A stretch of 64,000 bases of DNA, taken from NCBI RefSeq assembly GCF_018310535.1, contig NZ_CP074102.1:1364001-1428000 (forward strand). Direction: 5' to 3'. This document shows positions 25,349 through 33,680 of this stretch, in pieces; the first letter of the stretch is position 1; every line of letters begins with the position of its first letter. The DNA comes from Streptomyces mirabilis. GTDB taxonomy: Bacteria; Actinomycetota; Actinomycetes; Streptomycetales; Streptomycetaceae. The notes under the pieces were generated by a model. It ran no database searches and was not told the DNA's origin. It worked only from the letters and a program-made list of their open reading frames with translations. Both the position numbers and the translations under genes were made by a program.

Positions 25349-27733
25349 TTACTTGCCGGTCAGGTGCTCGGGGCGTACCGGCGTCCTGTTGAGCTCCAGA
25401 CCCGTCGCGTTCCGGATCGCCGCGAGGACGGCCGGGGTGGACGACAGGGTCGGGGCCTCGCCGATGCCACGGAGCCCGTACGGGGCGTGGTCGTCGGCGA
25501 GTTCGAGCACGTCGACCGGGATGGTCGGCGTGTCGAGAATCGTGGGGATCAGATAGTCCGTGAAGGAGGGGTTGCGCACCTTCGCGGTCTTGGGGTCGAC
25601 GATGATCTCCTCCATGACCGCGATGCCCAGGCCCTGGGTGGTGCCACCCTGGATCTGGCCGATGACGGACAGCGGGTTGAGCGCCTTGCCGACGTCCTGG
25701 GCGCAGGCCAGCTCGATGACCTTGACCAGCCCGAGTTCGGTGTCGACCTCGACGACCGCGCGGTGCGCGGCGAACGTGTACTGGACATGGCCGAAGCCCT
25801 GTCCGGTACGGAGGTCGAAGGCCTCGGTCGGGCGGTGCCGCCATTCGGCCTCGATCTCGACGGCCTCGTCGCCGAGCACGTCCACCAGGTCGGAGAGGAC
25901 CTCGCCGCCGTCGGTGACGACCTTGCCGCCCTCGAGGAGCAGTTCCGCGGTCGCCCAAGCGGGGTGGTAGGTACCGAACTTGCGGCGGCCCAGCTCCAGG
26001 ACCTTCTCGCGGACGAGCTCGCAGGAGTTCTTGACGGCGCCGCCGGTGACGTACGTCTGCCGCGACGCGGACGTCGAACCGGCGCTGCCCACCTGGGTGT
26101 CGGCCGGCTGGATGGTCACCTGGGCGACGCCCAGCTCGGTGCGGGCGATCTGCGCGTGGACGGTGACGCCGCCCTGGCCGACCTCCGCCATCGCGGTGTG
26201 CACGGTCGCGACCGGCTCGCCGCCGACGACCTCCATGCGGACCTTGGCCGTCGAGTAGTCGTCGAAGCCCTCGGAGAAGCCGACGTTCTTGATGCCGACC
26301 GCGTAGCCGACACCGCGGACGACGCCCTCGCCGTGCGTGGTGTTGGAGAGGCCGCCCGGCAGCTGCCGTACGTCGGCCGCCTCGCCGGCCGCGAGCCACT
26401 GCTGCTCCGGCGGCATCGGCATCGCCTTGACCCGGCGCAGGAGTTCGGCGACCGGGGCCGGCGAGTCGACGACCTGACCGGTCGGCATGACGGTCCCCTG
26501 CTCCATCGCGTTGAGCTGGCGGAAGGCCACCCGGTCCATGCCCACCTCGTCGGCGAGCTTGTCCATCTGGGCCTCGTAGGCGAAGCAGGCCTGGACCGCG
26601 CCGAAGCCGCGCATGGCGCCGCAGGGCGGGTTGTTGGTGTAGAGGGCGATGGCCTCGATGTCGACGTCGTCGACGACGTACGGGCCCGCGCCCAGCGAGG
26701 AGGCGTTGCCCACGACCGCCGGGGAGGCGGAGGCGTAGGCGCCGCCGTCCAGGACGATCCGGGCCTTCAGGTGGGTGAGCTTGCCTTCCTTGGTCGCCCC
26801 GTGCTCGTAGTAGAGCTTCGCGGGGTGGCGGTGGACGTGCCCGAAGAAGGACTCGAATCGGTTGTAGACGATCTTGACGGGCTTGCCGGTGCGCAGGGCG
26901 AGCAGGCAGGCGTGGATCTGCATCGACAGGTCCTCGCGCCCGCCGAACGCGCCGCCGACGCCCGAGAGCGTCATGCGGACCTTGTCCTCGGGCAGGCCCA
27001 GGACGGGCGCGATCTGGCGCAGGTCGGAGTGCAGCCACTGGGTGGCGATGTAGAGGTCGACCCCACCGTCCTCGGCGGGGACCGCGAGACCCGACTCCGG
27101 GCCCAGGAACGCCTGGTCCTGCATGCCGAAGGTGTACTCGCCCTTGACGACGAAGTCGGCCTTCTTGGCGGCCTCTTCGACGTTGCCGCGGACGATCGGC
27201 TGGCGGTGCACGATGTTCGGGTGCGGGACATGGCCGATGTGGTGGTCGTCGCGGCCCTCGTGGATCAGGATCGCGTCCGGCGCGGTCGCGGACGCCTCGT
27301 CCGTGATGACCGGCAGCTCGCGGTACTCCACCTTGATCTTGGCGGCGGCGCGGCGCGCGGTCTCCGGGTGGTCGGCGGCGACGATCGCCACCGGCTCACC
27401 GTGGTGGCGGACCTTGCCGTGCGCGAGGACCGGCGTGTCCTGGATCTCCAGGCCGTAGTTCTTCACCTCGGTCGGCAGGTCGTCGTACGTCATGACGGCG
27501 TAGACGCCGGGCGTCGCGAGGGCCTCGCCGGTGTCGATGGAGACGATCTCGGCGTGGGCGACCGTGGAGCGCAGGATCTGGCCCCAGAGCATGTCCTCGT
27601 GCCACATGTCGGACGAGTACGCGAACTCGCCAGTGACCTTGAGGATGCCGTCCGGGCGCAGCGTCGACTCGCCGATGCCGCCCCTGGTCTTGGAGCCCTG
27701 CGTGAGGTTGGTGGGTGTACCCGTGGTTCCCAT
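25349..27733 (-). CDS. Xanthine dehydrogenase molybdopterin-binding subunit
   Basis: A 794-residue large subunit. The N-terminal aldehyde-oxidase a/b hammerhead region is followed by the cofactor-binding domains, with GGAFGGREDLS (about 265), GAMRGFGAVQ (about 375, substrate-contacting arginine), QGGTTQGLG (about 700) and the catalytic glutamate in RGIGEAP near the C-terminus. It hydroxylates hypoxanthine or xanthine to urate at the molybdenum centre. Electrons leave through the iron-sulfur and FAD subunits encoded just upstream in the same operon, two bases away. The long open frame upstream is not coding; the ATG at 27733 gives the normal length. Confidence 0.94.
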   Translation of the reverse strand: MGTTGTPTNLTQGSKTRGGIGESTLRPDGILKVTGEFAYSSDMWHEDMLWGQILRSTVAHAEIVSIDTGEALATPGVYAVMTYDDLPTEVKNYGLEIQDTPVLAHGKVRHHGEPVAIVAADHPETARRAAAKIKVEYRELPVITDEASATAPDAILIHEGRDDHHIGHVPHPNIVHRQPIVRGNVEEAAKKADFVVKGEYTFGMQDQAFLGPESGLAVPAEDGGVDLYIATQWLHSDLRQIAPVLGLPEDKVRMTLSGVGGAFGGREDLSMQIHACLLALRTGKPVKIVYNRFESFFGHVHRHPAKLYYEHGATKEGKLTHLKARIVLDGGAYASASPAVVGNASSLGAGPYVVDDVDIEAIALYTNNPPCGAMRGFGAVQACFAYEAQMDKLADEVGMDRVAFRQLNAMEQGTVMPTGQVVDSPAPVAELLRRVKAMPMPPEQQWLAAGEAADVRQLPGGLSNTTHGEGVVRGVGYAVGIKNVGFSEGFDDYSTAKVRMEVVGGEPVATVHTAMAEVGQGGVTVHAQIARTELGVAQVTIQPADTQVGSAGSTSASRQTYVTGGAVKNSCELVREKVLELGRRKFGTYHPAWATAELLLEGGKVVTDGGEVLSDLVDVLGDEAVEIEAEWRHRPTEAFDLRTGQGFGHVQYTFAAHRAVVEVDTELGLVKVIELACAQDVGKALNPLSVIGQIQGGTTQGLGIAVMEEIIVDPKTAKVRNPSFTDYLIPTILDTPTIPVDVLELADDHAPYGLRGIGEAPTLSSTPAVLAAIRNATGLELNRTPVRPEHLTGK

Positions 27734-27735
27734 GG

Positions 27736-28320
27736 TCAGACCGCCTCGGACTGCCGGGCGGCCGCGAGGCGGACCGCGTCCATGATCTTCTCGTAGCCGG
27801 TGCACCGGCACAGGTTGCCGGAGAGCGCCTCGCGGATGTCCGCGTCGGTCGGCGTGGGGTTGCGCTCCAGCATCTCGTCGGCGGCGACCAGCAGACCCGG
27901 GGTGCAGAAGCCGCACTGGACGGCGCCGGCGTCGATGAACGCCTGCTGGATCGGGGAGAGTTCTCCGCCCTCGCCGGTGTGGGAGTCCTGGGGCTTCGAC
28001 TCCCAGCGCCTGGCCTCGTCCAGCGAGGTGCCGCAGGAGCCGGTGGCGCAACCGCCGTGCTCCGCACGCTGTTTGGCGAACTCCGCGAGGCCCTCGACGG
28101 TGACGACCTCACGGCCCTCGACCTGGCCGGCCGCGACCAGACACGAACACACCGGCACGCCGTCCAGGCGGACCGTGCAGGAACCGCACTCGCCCTGCTC
28201 ACAGGCGTTCTTGGAGCCGGGCAGGCCCAGGCGCTCGCGCAGCACGTACAGCAGGGACTCGCCCTCCCACACGTCGTCTGCTTCCTGCGGACGGCCGTTG
28301 ACCGTGAAATTGACACGCAT
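27736..28320 (-). CDS. Xanthine dehydrogenase [2Fe-2S] subunit with internal insertion
   Basis: A 194-residue electron-transfer subunit. The plant-ferredoxin cluster is bound by Cys40, Cys45, Cys48 and Cys60, and the second helical-domain cluster by Cys136, Cys139, Cys171 and Cys173 (CGFCTPG, CRCTGY). Between the domains, at about residues 84-120, is an insertion rich in Glu, Ser and Gly with two further cysteines, Cys91 and Cys96 (GGCATGSCGTS); typical small subunits of about 160 residues lack it. The gene overlaps the FAD-subunit stop by one base and precedes the molybdopterin subunit by two bases. Confidence 0.94.
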   Translation of the reverse strand: MRVNFTVNGRPQEADDVWEGESLLYVLRERLGLPGSKNACEQGECGSCTVRLDGVPVCSCLVAAGQVEGREVVTVEGLAEFAKQRAEHGGCATGSCGTSLDEARRWESKPQDSHTGEGGELSPIQQAFIDAGAVQCGFCTPGLLVAADEMLERNPTPTDADIREALSGNLCRCTGYEKIMDAVRLAAARQSEAV

Positions 28321-29210
28321 TACGCGACTCCCTCCGTGTGGGCGGCGGCGCCGCGGTACGACTCCCAGGTCCAGGTCAGGGTGCGGCGGGCCATGATGCC
28401 GACCGCGTGGCGGCGGTAGCTCGCGGTGCCCCGGACGTCGTCGATCGGGTTGCAGGCGGCGGAGCAGAGGTCCGCGAACTGCTTGGCGACCGACGGGGTG
28501 ATGATCTTGCCGTTGTCCCAGAAGCCGCCCTCGTCGAGCGCCGCGTTCAGGAACTCCTCGGCGGCCTTGGCGCGGACCGGAGTGGGCGCGGCCGAGCCGA
28601 TGCCGGTGCGGACCGTACGCGTCTCGGGGTGCAGGGCCAGGCCGAAGGCGCAGACCGCGATCACCATGGCATTGCGGGTACCGACCTTGGAGTACTGCTG
28701 GGGGCCGTCGGCCTTCTTGATGTGGACGGCGCGGATCAGCTCATCGGGCGCGAGCGCGTTGCGCTTCACGCCGGTGTAGAACGCGTCGATCGGGATCAGC
28801 CGCGATCCGCGTACGGACTCGGCCTCGACCTCGGCGCCGGCCGCGAGGAGGGCGGGGTGGGCGTCACCGGCCGGGGAGGCGGTGCCGAGGTTGCCGCCGA
28901 CGCCGCCGCGGTTGCGGATCTGGGGAGAGGCCACGGTGTGGGAGGCCAGGGCCAGGCCGGGAAGCTCGCCGCGCAGGTTCTCCATGATCCGGGTGTACGG
29001 GACGGAGGCGCCCAGGCGCACGCTCTCCTCGCCGACCTCCCACTCGCTCAGCTCGCCGACGCGGTTCAGGTCGAGGAGGTACTCGGGCCGGCGGTGATCG
29101 AAGTTGATCTCGACCATCACATCGGTGCCACCCGCAATCGGCACAGCGGTGGGGTGCTCGGCCTTCGCGGCGAGCGCCTCCTCCCAGCTGGCGGGGCGAA
29201 GGAAGTCCAT
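28320..29210 (-). CDS. Xanthine dehydrogenase FAD-binding subunit
   Basis: A 296-residue medium subunit of the molybdenum hydroxylase. It has the FAD motifs PIAGGTDVMVE near residue 30 and the second FAD-binding loop in NRGGVGGNLGTASPAGD near residues 100-115, plus the C-terminal CO-dehydrogenase flavoprotein domain. It passes electrons from the iron-sulfur subunit to NAD or another acceptor. It is the promoter-proximal gene of the dehydrogenase operon (FAD, then Fe-S, then Mo subunit) and is divergent from pucR. The ATG is preceded by a weak AAGAGAG ribosome-binding site. Confidence 0.94.
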   Translation of the reverse strand: MDFLRPASWEEALAAKAEHPTAVPIAGGTDVMVEINFDHRRPEYLLDLNRVGELSEWEVGEESVRLGASVPYTRIMENLRGELPGLALASHTVASPQIRNRGGVGGNLGTASPAGDAHPALLAAGAEVEAESVRGSRLIPIDAFYTGVKRNALAPDELIRAVHIKKADGPQQYSKVGTRNAMVIAVCAFGLALHPETRTVRTGIGSAAPTPVRAKAAEEFLNAALDEGGFWDNGKIITPSVAKQFADLCSAACNPIDDVRGTASYRRHAVGIMARRTLTWTWESYRGAAAHTEGVA

Positions 29211-29399
29211 GAGTGGCTCTCTTCTTCGTATCGTGGGTCGTTCTGATCAAGCCAGATCGTGTGCGGCGGCCCGGGCTCGTTCATGAGTTGTTCACGTGGA
29301 GTGAGGTCAGTACACCGCGCTGTCCTCCACCGGGGTCAGTCACCGAAACCATGAAGGAGTTGGCTGGCCAGGGCGGTCATCTTGTAGATTCGTATGAAC

Positions 29400-29419
29400 G
29401 GAGGTCATCAGTAACCTCC
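29400..29419. promoter_or_regulatory. Inverted repeat upstream of pucR
   Basis: GGAGGT and ACCTCC are six-base inverted arms around an eight-base loop. The site is between the two divergent genes, about 150 bases before the pucR start. It may be an operator for PucR or another regulator; a leader hairpin is the alternative. Confidence 0.4.
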
Positions 29420-29498
29420 TCGTTTTCCTATGGAAACGACAGGAAACATCCAGCACACGCTGGGACCAGGGAGTACGGCTCGCGGACCCGCTCGCCCA

Positions 29499-29526
29499 TT
29501 GCTCACCTTCAGATCCATCGTAGATT
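29499..29526 (+). promoter_or_regulatory. Candidate pucR promoter
   Basis: TTGCTC (29499-29504) and TAGATT (29521-29526) are 16 bases apart and point to a start site near 29533, twenty bases before the preferred ATG at 29553. This supports the shorter form of the protein. Confidence 0.45.
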
Positions 29527-29552
29527 TCGAGACAAGAACGGCGGCGACGAGA

Positions 29553-31226
29553 ATGCGGCTGCGCGCACTGCTGGACACCGACGCGCTGGGCCTGCGGCTG
29601 CTCGGCGGCGAGGACGAGCTGGACCGCACCGTACGCGGTGTGATGACCACGGACCTCAAGGACCCCAGCCGCTACCTCTCCGGCGGCGAGCTGGTCCTCA
29701 CCGGCCTCGCCTGGCGGCACGGCGCCGCGGACTCCGAGCCCTTCGTACGGATCCTGGCGGCCGCCGGGGTCGCGGCCCTGGCCGCCGGTGAGGCGGAGCT
29801 CGGCGACGTCCCGGAGGACCTCATCCTGGCCTGCGTCCGGCATCGGCTGCCGCTGTTCGCCGTGCACGAGTCGGTGGCGTTCGCGACGATCACCGAACAT
29901 GTCGTACGACAGGTCTCGGGCGAGCGCGCCGGAGACCTCGCGGCAGTGGTGGACCGGCACCGGCGCATGATGACGTCAGGCCCGACGGGCGGTGGCCCCG
30001 ACGTGGTCCTGGACCTGCTCGGCACCGACCTCGACCTGCGGGCCTGGGTGCTCTCCCCCACCGGACGCCCCATCGCCGGTTCGAAGCTCGCCGGGGCCGC
30101 GCTGCCCGCCGACGTGTCCGCGAAGCTGGCCGCGGAGCACCTCGCGGCGGCGCGCACCGGGCGGCGCGGACCGCACCGGGTGATCGTGGGCACGACGACC
30201 TACTCCCTGTTCCCGATCCGCTCCTCCGGGCGCTCCGCGGCCGCCTCCCGCGATGTGCGCGAGACGGTGCTCTCCGACTGGCTGCTCGCGGTCGAGGCGG
30301 ACGCCGGGGACTGGCCCGCGGAGCGGCTCGACCTGCTCCAGGGCGTCACCCAGCTGATCGCGGTCGAGCGGGACCGGCGGGACGCGGCGCGCACGGTACG
30401 GCGCCGGCTCGCGCAGGAGGTCCTCGAACTGGTGCAGACGGGGGCCGCCCCCGCGGAGATCGCGGCCCGGCTGCGCGTCGCCGCGCCGGTGCTGCTGCCG
30501 GGGCTCGGCGCCGCGCCGCACTGGCAGGTGGTCGTGGCCCGCGTCGAGTGGGACGGCGGCGACGTCGAGGGCGGCCCGGTCGCCCAGTCGCTCCTGGAAG
30601 AGATCCTCGTCGACCCGCTCACCAGCGGCCCCGAGCACTCCGACCGGATCGCCGTCGCCCATACGGGTGAGGAGGCGATCGCGCTCGTACCTCTTCCGGC
30701 GGTCTCCTCGGAACACGACGGCTCCGAGTCGGGCGTCCTCGCGGACACCCTCCTGGAGGCCGTACGCGACCCGCTGTCGGCCGGCCTGAACGACGACGGG
30801 CGGCTCACGCTCGGCGTCAGCGCCGCCGTGCACTCGGCCGAGGGGCTGCGCGGTGCCCTGGAGGAGGCCCGGCACGCGCGCAGGGTCGCCGCCGCCCGCC
30901 CCGGCCGGGTCTGCGCGGCCGGACACCAGGAGCTGGCCTCGCACGTCCTCCTGCTGCCCTTCGTGCCGGACGACGTACGCCGCGCCTTCACCGCGCGGCT
31001 CCTCGACCCCCTCCGGGACTACGACCGCCGCCACCGCGCCGAACTCATCCCCACCCTGGAGGCGTTCCTCGACTGCGACGGCTCCTGGACGCGCTGCGCC
31101 ACGCGGCTCCACCTGCACGTCAACACACTGCGCTACCGGGTGGGCCGCATCGAGCAGTTGACGGGCCGGGACCTCTCCCGCCTCGAGGACAAGCTCGACT
31201 TCTTCCTGGCGTTGCGCATGAGCTGA
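29553..31226 (+). CDS. pucR: PucR-family transcriptional regulator
   Basis: A 557-residue regulator with an N-terminal PucR sensor domain (RLRALLDTDALGLRLLGGED, then TDLKDPSRYLSGGELVLTG), a middle GGDEF-like region and the C-terminal helix-turn-helix NTLRYRVGRIEQLTG followed by LSRLEDKLDFFLAL. It is divergent from the xanthine dehydrogenase operon, the usual arrangement for a regulator of purine catabolism. An in-frame ATG at 29430 would add 41 residues of atypical sequence, and the promoter at 29499 favours the ATG at 29553. Whether it activates or represses is not visible; the Bacillus homologue mainly activates. Confidence 0.92.
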   Translation: MRLRALLDTDALGLRLLGGEDELDRTVRGVMTTDLKDPSRYLSGGELVLTGLAWRHGAADSEPFVRILAAAGVAALAAGEAELGDVPEDLILACVRHRLPLFAVHESVAFATITEHVVRQVSGERAGDLAAVVDRHRRMMTSGPTGGGPDVVLDLLGTDLDLRAWVLSPTGRPIAGSKLAGAALPADVSAKLAAEHLAAARTGRRGPHRVIVGTTTYSLFPIRSSGRSAAASRDVRETVLSDWLLAVEADAGDWPAERLDLLQGVTQLIAVERDRRDAARTVRRRLAQEVLELVQTGAAPAEIAARLRVAAPVLLPGLGAAPHWQVVVARVEWDGGDVEGGPVAQSLLEEILVDPLTSGPEHSDRIAVAHTGEEAIALVPLPAVSSEHDGSESGVLADTLLEAVRDPLSAGLNDDGRLTLGVSAAVHSAEGLRGALEEARHARRVAAARPGRVCAAGHQELASHVLLLPFVPDDVRRAFTARLLDPLRDYDRRHRAELIPTLEAFLDCDGSWTRCATRLHLHVNTLRYRVGRIEQLTGRDLSRLEDKLDFFLALRMS

Positions 31227-31375
31227 GGTCACGGGTGCGTGCGGCGCGTGTCAGCAAGTGCCGCACCAGTCCCACGACTTTGTGAAATCCTTCACCTACC
31301 CCCTTGGCCGGGTACCGCGATCCGTGCTGAGATGCCACCACTCAACAGCTCAATGGCGTGCTCGGGGAGGGCAAC

Positions 31376-32149
31376 GTGGCGCATACCGCCATGTCTGGTT
31401 CCGGAACGAACGCAGGGGACGATCCACTCCAGACCGCGGTATGGCGGCTGCGCTCACGCGCCTGCTGGGTCGACGCCGCCGCACTGCTCCAGCCCGGGAC
31501 GGCGGGTCCCGCACTGCAGAGAGCCTCGCTCCTCGTCGAGCGGTGCCTGTACACCGAGCAGGGCTGGGCCGAGGCGGAGGACGCGCTGCGGACGGCGGAG
31601 GCGGTGGCCCAGAGCGACGACGAGCGCGGGGCGGCGGCCTGTGAGCGCGGTCAGCTCGCTTACGCGGCCACGCTGCTCGGGGTACGCGACCGGGCGGACG
31701 AGGCGCGGGCCGCGCTCGGACGGGCCGCCGCGCTGATCGCCCCGGGGGCGCCGGGGCGGGCGCTGCTCGACTTCCGGCGCGGGCTGCTCGCCGAGAACCT
31801 CGCCCAGTCGCCGCAGGCCGCGCGGGCCGCGTACCGGCGTGCCCATGCGGGCGCCGTCGCCCAGGGCGACCCGCTTCTGCTCTCCTTCACCTGGCGGCAC
31901 CTTGCCGGACTCGCCCTGCGGGAGGGGGAGTTGACCGAAGCGCGGCACGGGTTCGCCGAATCCTTGCGGATTCGGGAGGAGTTGGGGTACTTGGTGGGCA
32001 CCGCCCCGGCATTGGCCTCGCTCGCGGATGCCGAGGTCGAGCCGGAGGCGTCCCGACTGCGGGCGGAGGCGGGGCGGTTGTTCCGGTTGCTCGGGGGTGT
32101 GCCGACGTGGCTGGCGCGGCAACTCACTCCGCCTGCCGCAACGGCTTGA
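31376..32149 (+). CDS. TPR-like helical protein, function unknown
   Basis: A 257-residue alanine/arginine/leucine-rich protein made almost entirely of helix pairs about 35 residues long (for example LQRASLLVERCLYTEQGWAEAEDALRTAEAVA and ALLDFRRGLLAENLAQSPQAARAAYRRA). This is the pattern of tetratricopeptide-like repeats. No signal peptide or membrane helix is present. The GTG at 31376 is preceded by GGGGAGG at six bases. An internal near-palindrome GTGAA-ATCC-TTCAC lies upstream at about 31281. I do not recognise a specific family, and the neighbours give no clue. Confidence 0.75.
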   Translation: MAHTAMSGSGTNAGDDPLQTAVWRLRSRACWVDAAALLQPGTAGPALQRASLLVERCLYTEQGWAEAEDALRTAEAVAQSDDERGAAACERGQLAYAATLLGVRDRADEARAALGRAAALIAPGAPGRALLDFRRGLLAENLAQSPQAARAAYRRAHAGAVAQGDPLLLSFTWRHLAGLALREGELTEARHGFAESLRIREELGYLVGTAPALASLADAEVEPEASRLRAEAGRLFRLLGGVPTWLARQLTPPAATA

Positions 32150-32181
32150 GGTTGCGGGGAGACTGCGGATTCGCCGTGGCT

Positions 32182-32220
32182 GGTCTCGCAGTTCCCCGCG
32201 CCCCTGAAGGGGCGCTGCGG
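32182..32220 (-). repeat. Dispersed intergenic repeat element, single copy
   Basis: The stretch reading GGTCTCGCAGTTCCCCGCGC and onward is the reverse complement of the core of the 90-base tandem repeat at 49169-49426 (CGCGAGGAACTGCGCGACC), with a few substitutions. It lies between two convergent genes. Confidence 0.6.
32198..32215. terminator. Hairpin between convergent genes
   Basis: GCGCCCCT and AGGGGCGC are perfect eight-base arms around GA, within the dispersed repeat, and located 49 bases after the TPR-like gene and 29 before the stop of the small membrane protein gene. There is no U tract; bidirectional termination is inferred from position. Confidence 0.45.
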
Positions 32221-32243
32221 TCCCCCGCGTTCGCCTGACCGGG

Positions 32244-32543
32244 TCAGTTGCTCTGGACGTGTGCCAAAAGGTTGCGGGCGAAGTTCCCCACCGTGGTGCG
32301 GAGTTCGGGGTCGTGGGCGACGTAGACCACGACCCCGACGATGATGATCAGGAGCAGGAGGCCGCGCAGGCCGCCGCCCCGGGCGCCGGTGTGCGGCACG
32401 GGACGGTGCGTGTGGGGTGCGCCGGTATGGCGGGCGTGGGCCCGGGCCGTGTCGTGTGCCGCGCGGTGGTGGCGTACGTGGTTCTGGTGGATCTGCTGGG
32501 CCTGCTGAGCTTGTTGCATCGCCTGCCAGGACGGGTCGGGCAT
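32244..32543 (-). CDS. Small C-terminally anchored membrane protein
   Basis: A 99-residue protein with a histidine/glutamine/alanine-rich N-terminal half (QQAQQAQQIHQNHVRHHRAAH) and a single hydrophobic helix at about residues 60-78 (GLLLLIIIVGVVVYVAH), then a short tail. It has no recognisable catalytic motif. It is encoded alone, convergent with the TPR-like gene and downstream of the GntR gene on the same strand at a distance of 138 bases. Tail anchoring would leave the His/Gln-rich domain in the cytosol. Function unknown. Confidence 0.72.
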   Translation of the reverse strand: MPDPSWQAMQQAQQAQQIHQNHVRHHRAAHDTARAHARHTGAPHTHRPVPHTGARGGGLRGLLLLIIIVGVVVYVAHDPELRTTVGNFARNLLAHVQSN

Positions 32544-32681
32544 CTTCTCTTCTCCCCCGGTGTGCTGCTGGTACCTGGGGGCACGCGTGCGGGGCCCTCA
32601 GGGTTCCCGTCGGCGCGTCCTGTTGCCCGGCACGTACGGAGCCGTGACGTCCGTCGGGGGAAGGGGGCGTGCCGGACAGGC

Positions 32682-33524
32682 CTAGCTGTCGGCGAAGTGC
32701 TCTCGCACGAGGGACTGGACGACCGGGAGGTCCTGGGCGGTCAGGGCGTCCAGGAGGGCGATGTGCTCGGCGGCGTCGGCCATGAGGTCCGCACGCCCGC
32801 GCGGGACGGGGCCGCCTGCGAGGGGCCACTGGGCGCGGCGATGCAGGTCGTCGGCGAACTGTACGAGCTGGTCGTTGCCGGCGAGGGCGAGGAGCGCGCG
32901 GTGGAAGGCGCGGTCGCACTCGGCGTAGGTGGCACGGCACCCCGCGGACGCGGCGCGTGCCGCCGCCTCGGCGAGCGGGCGCAGTTCGGCCCAGCGCGCG
33001 GCGGGCACCGTGCGGGCGAGGCGCAGCACCACCGGGACTTCGAGGAGGGCGCGTATCTCGGCGAGTTCGGCCAGCTCGCGCGTCCCGCGCCGGACGACCC
33101 GGAAGCCCCGGTTCGGTACGACCTCGACGGCGCCTTCGAGGGCGAGCTGCTGCATCGCCTCGCGTACGGGCGTGGCGGAGACGCCGAAGCGTTCGCCGAG
33201 CACGGGCGCCGAGTACACCTGGCCGGGGGCGAGCTCGCCCGCGACGAGGGCGGCGCGCAGGGCGTCGAGGATCTGCCCGCGGACCGAGGCCCGCTGGACC
33301 ACGGGGCGCGCGCTCTCCACGTGGGGGTGCGGGATGGGCGGCTCGCTGTGGGTGTGCTCGCCACGGGCTCCGGAGGCGGACCGGGACTCGTCCGAGGCGA
33401 CGCCCCGCTCCCGCCCGACGTCCGCCGCCCGCGCCTGTGCGGGCACCCGGACGGACGCCGTACGGATGTCCGGGGCCGCAGACCCGGTGGAACCGCGCGC
33501 GCCCAGCGAACCGGCCTGCTCCAC
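32682..33524 (-). CDS. GntR-family regulator (FadR/FCD subfamily)
   Basis: A 280-residue regulator. Residues 1-75 are a low-complexity, probably disordered extension. Residues about 76-135 form the winged helix (VRGQILDALRAALVAGELAPG, then RFGVSATPVREAMQQLALEG), and the rest is an all-helical FCD effector domain (ECDRAFHRALLALAGND, DAAEHIALLDAL). FCD domains bind carboxylic acids, usually with a metal. The GTG start has GGAGGAGG upstream. The gene is divergent from the FhuF-type gene but has no obvious target operon beside it. Confidence 0.9.
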   Translation of the reverse strand: MEQAGSLGARGSTGSAAPDIRTASVRVPAQARAADVGRERGVASDESRSASGARGEHTHSEPPIPHPHVESARPVVQRASVRGQILDALRAALVAGELAPGQVYSAPVLGERFGVSATPVREAMQQLALEGAVEVVPNRGFRVVRRGTRELAELAEIRALLEVPVVLRLARTVPAARWAELRPLAEAAARAASAGCRATYAECDRAFHRALLALAGNDQLVQFADDLHRRAQWPLAGGPVPRGRADLMADAAEHIALLDALTAQDLPVVQSLVREHFADS

Positions 33525-33634
33525 GGGGTCCTCCTCCGGGCTTGGTGGTACTTGGGGGTCATTGCGGCGGTTGTTACCCGTCCGTCAAGCACCATAGGCG
33601 CACATGGCCCCAGTTCAAACATCCGATATCGGGG

Positions 33635-33653
33635 GTAAGGTAAGCCTAACCTG
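33635..33653. promoter_or_regulatory. Iron box (DmdR/IdeR-type operator)
   Basis: GTAAGGTAAGCCTAACCTG closely follows the TTAGGTTAGGCTNACCTAA iron-box consensus of DtxR-type repressors, with near-perfect dyad arms AGGTAAG/CCTAACCT. It overlaps a possible -10 (TAAGGT, 33636-33641, with TTCAAA 16 bases upstream) and precedes the ferric-reductase gene by under 30 bases. Confidence 0.78.
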
Positions 33654-33680
33654 TCAACGATCGTGAAGCGGGGTACCCGC

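Larger units (their letters stand above)
29211..29552. promoter_or_regulatory. Divergent xdh-pucR control region
   Basis: This 342-base intergenic region separates the dehydrogenase operon from pucR. It contains the hairpin listed separately, an imperfect inverted repeat TCGTTTTCC/GGAAACGA at about 29419-29439, and two TAGATT boxes (29385-29390 and 29521-29526) that could serve pucR. No clean minus-strand promoter was recognised. PucR would be expected to bind here. Confidence 0.6.

Noticed and set aside
25238..27796. Very long plus-strand open frame (over 850 codons) opposite the xanthine dehydrogenase large subunit
   Set aside because: It is the mirror of the third-position G/C bias of the real minus-strand gene; its sequence is repetitive in Val, Gly, Asp and Arg and matches no family.
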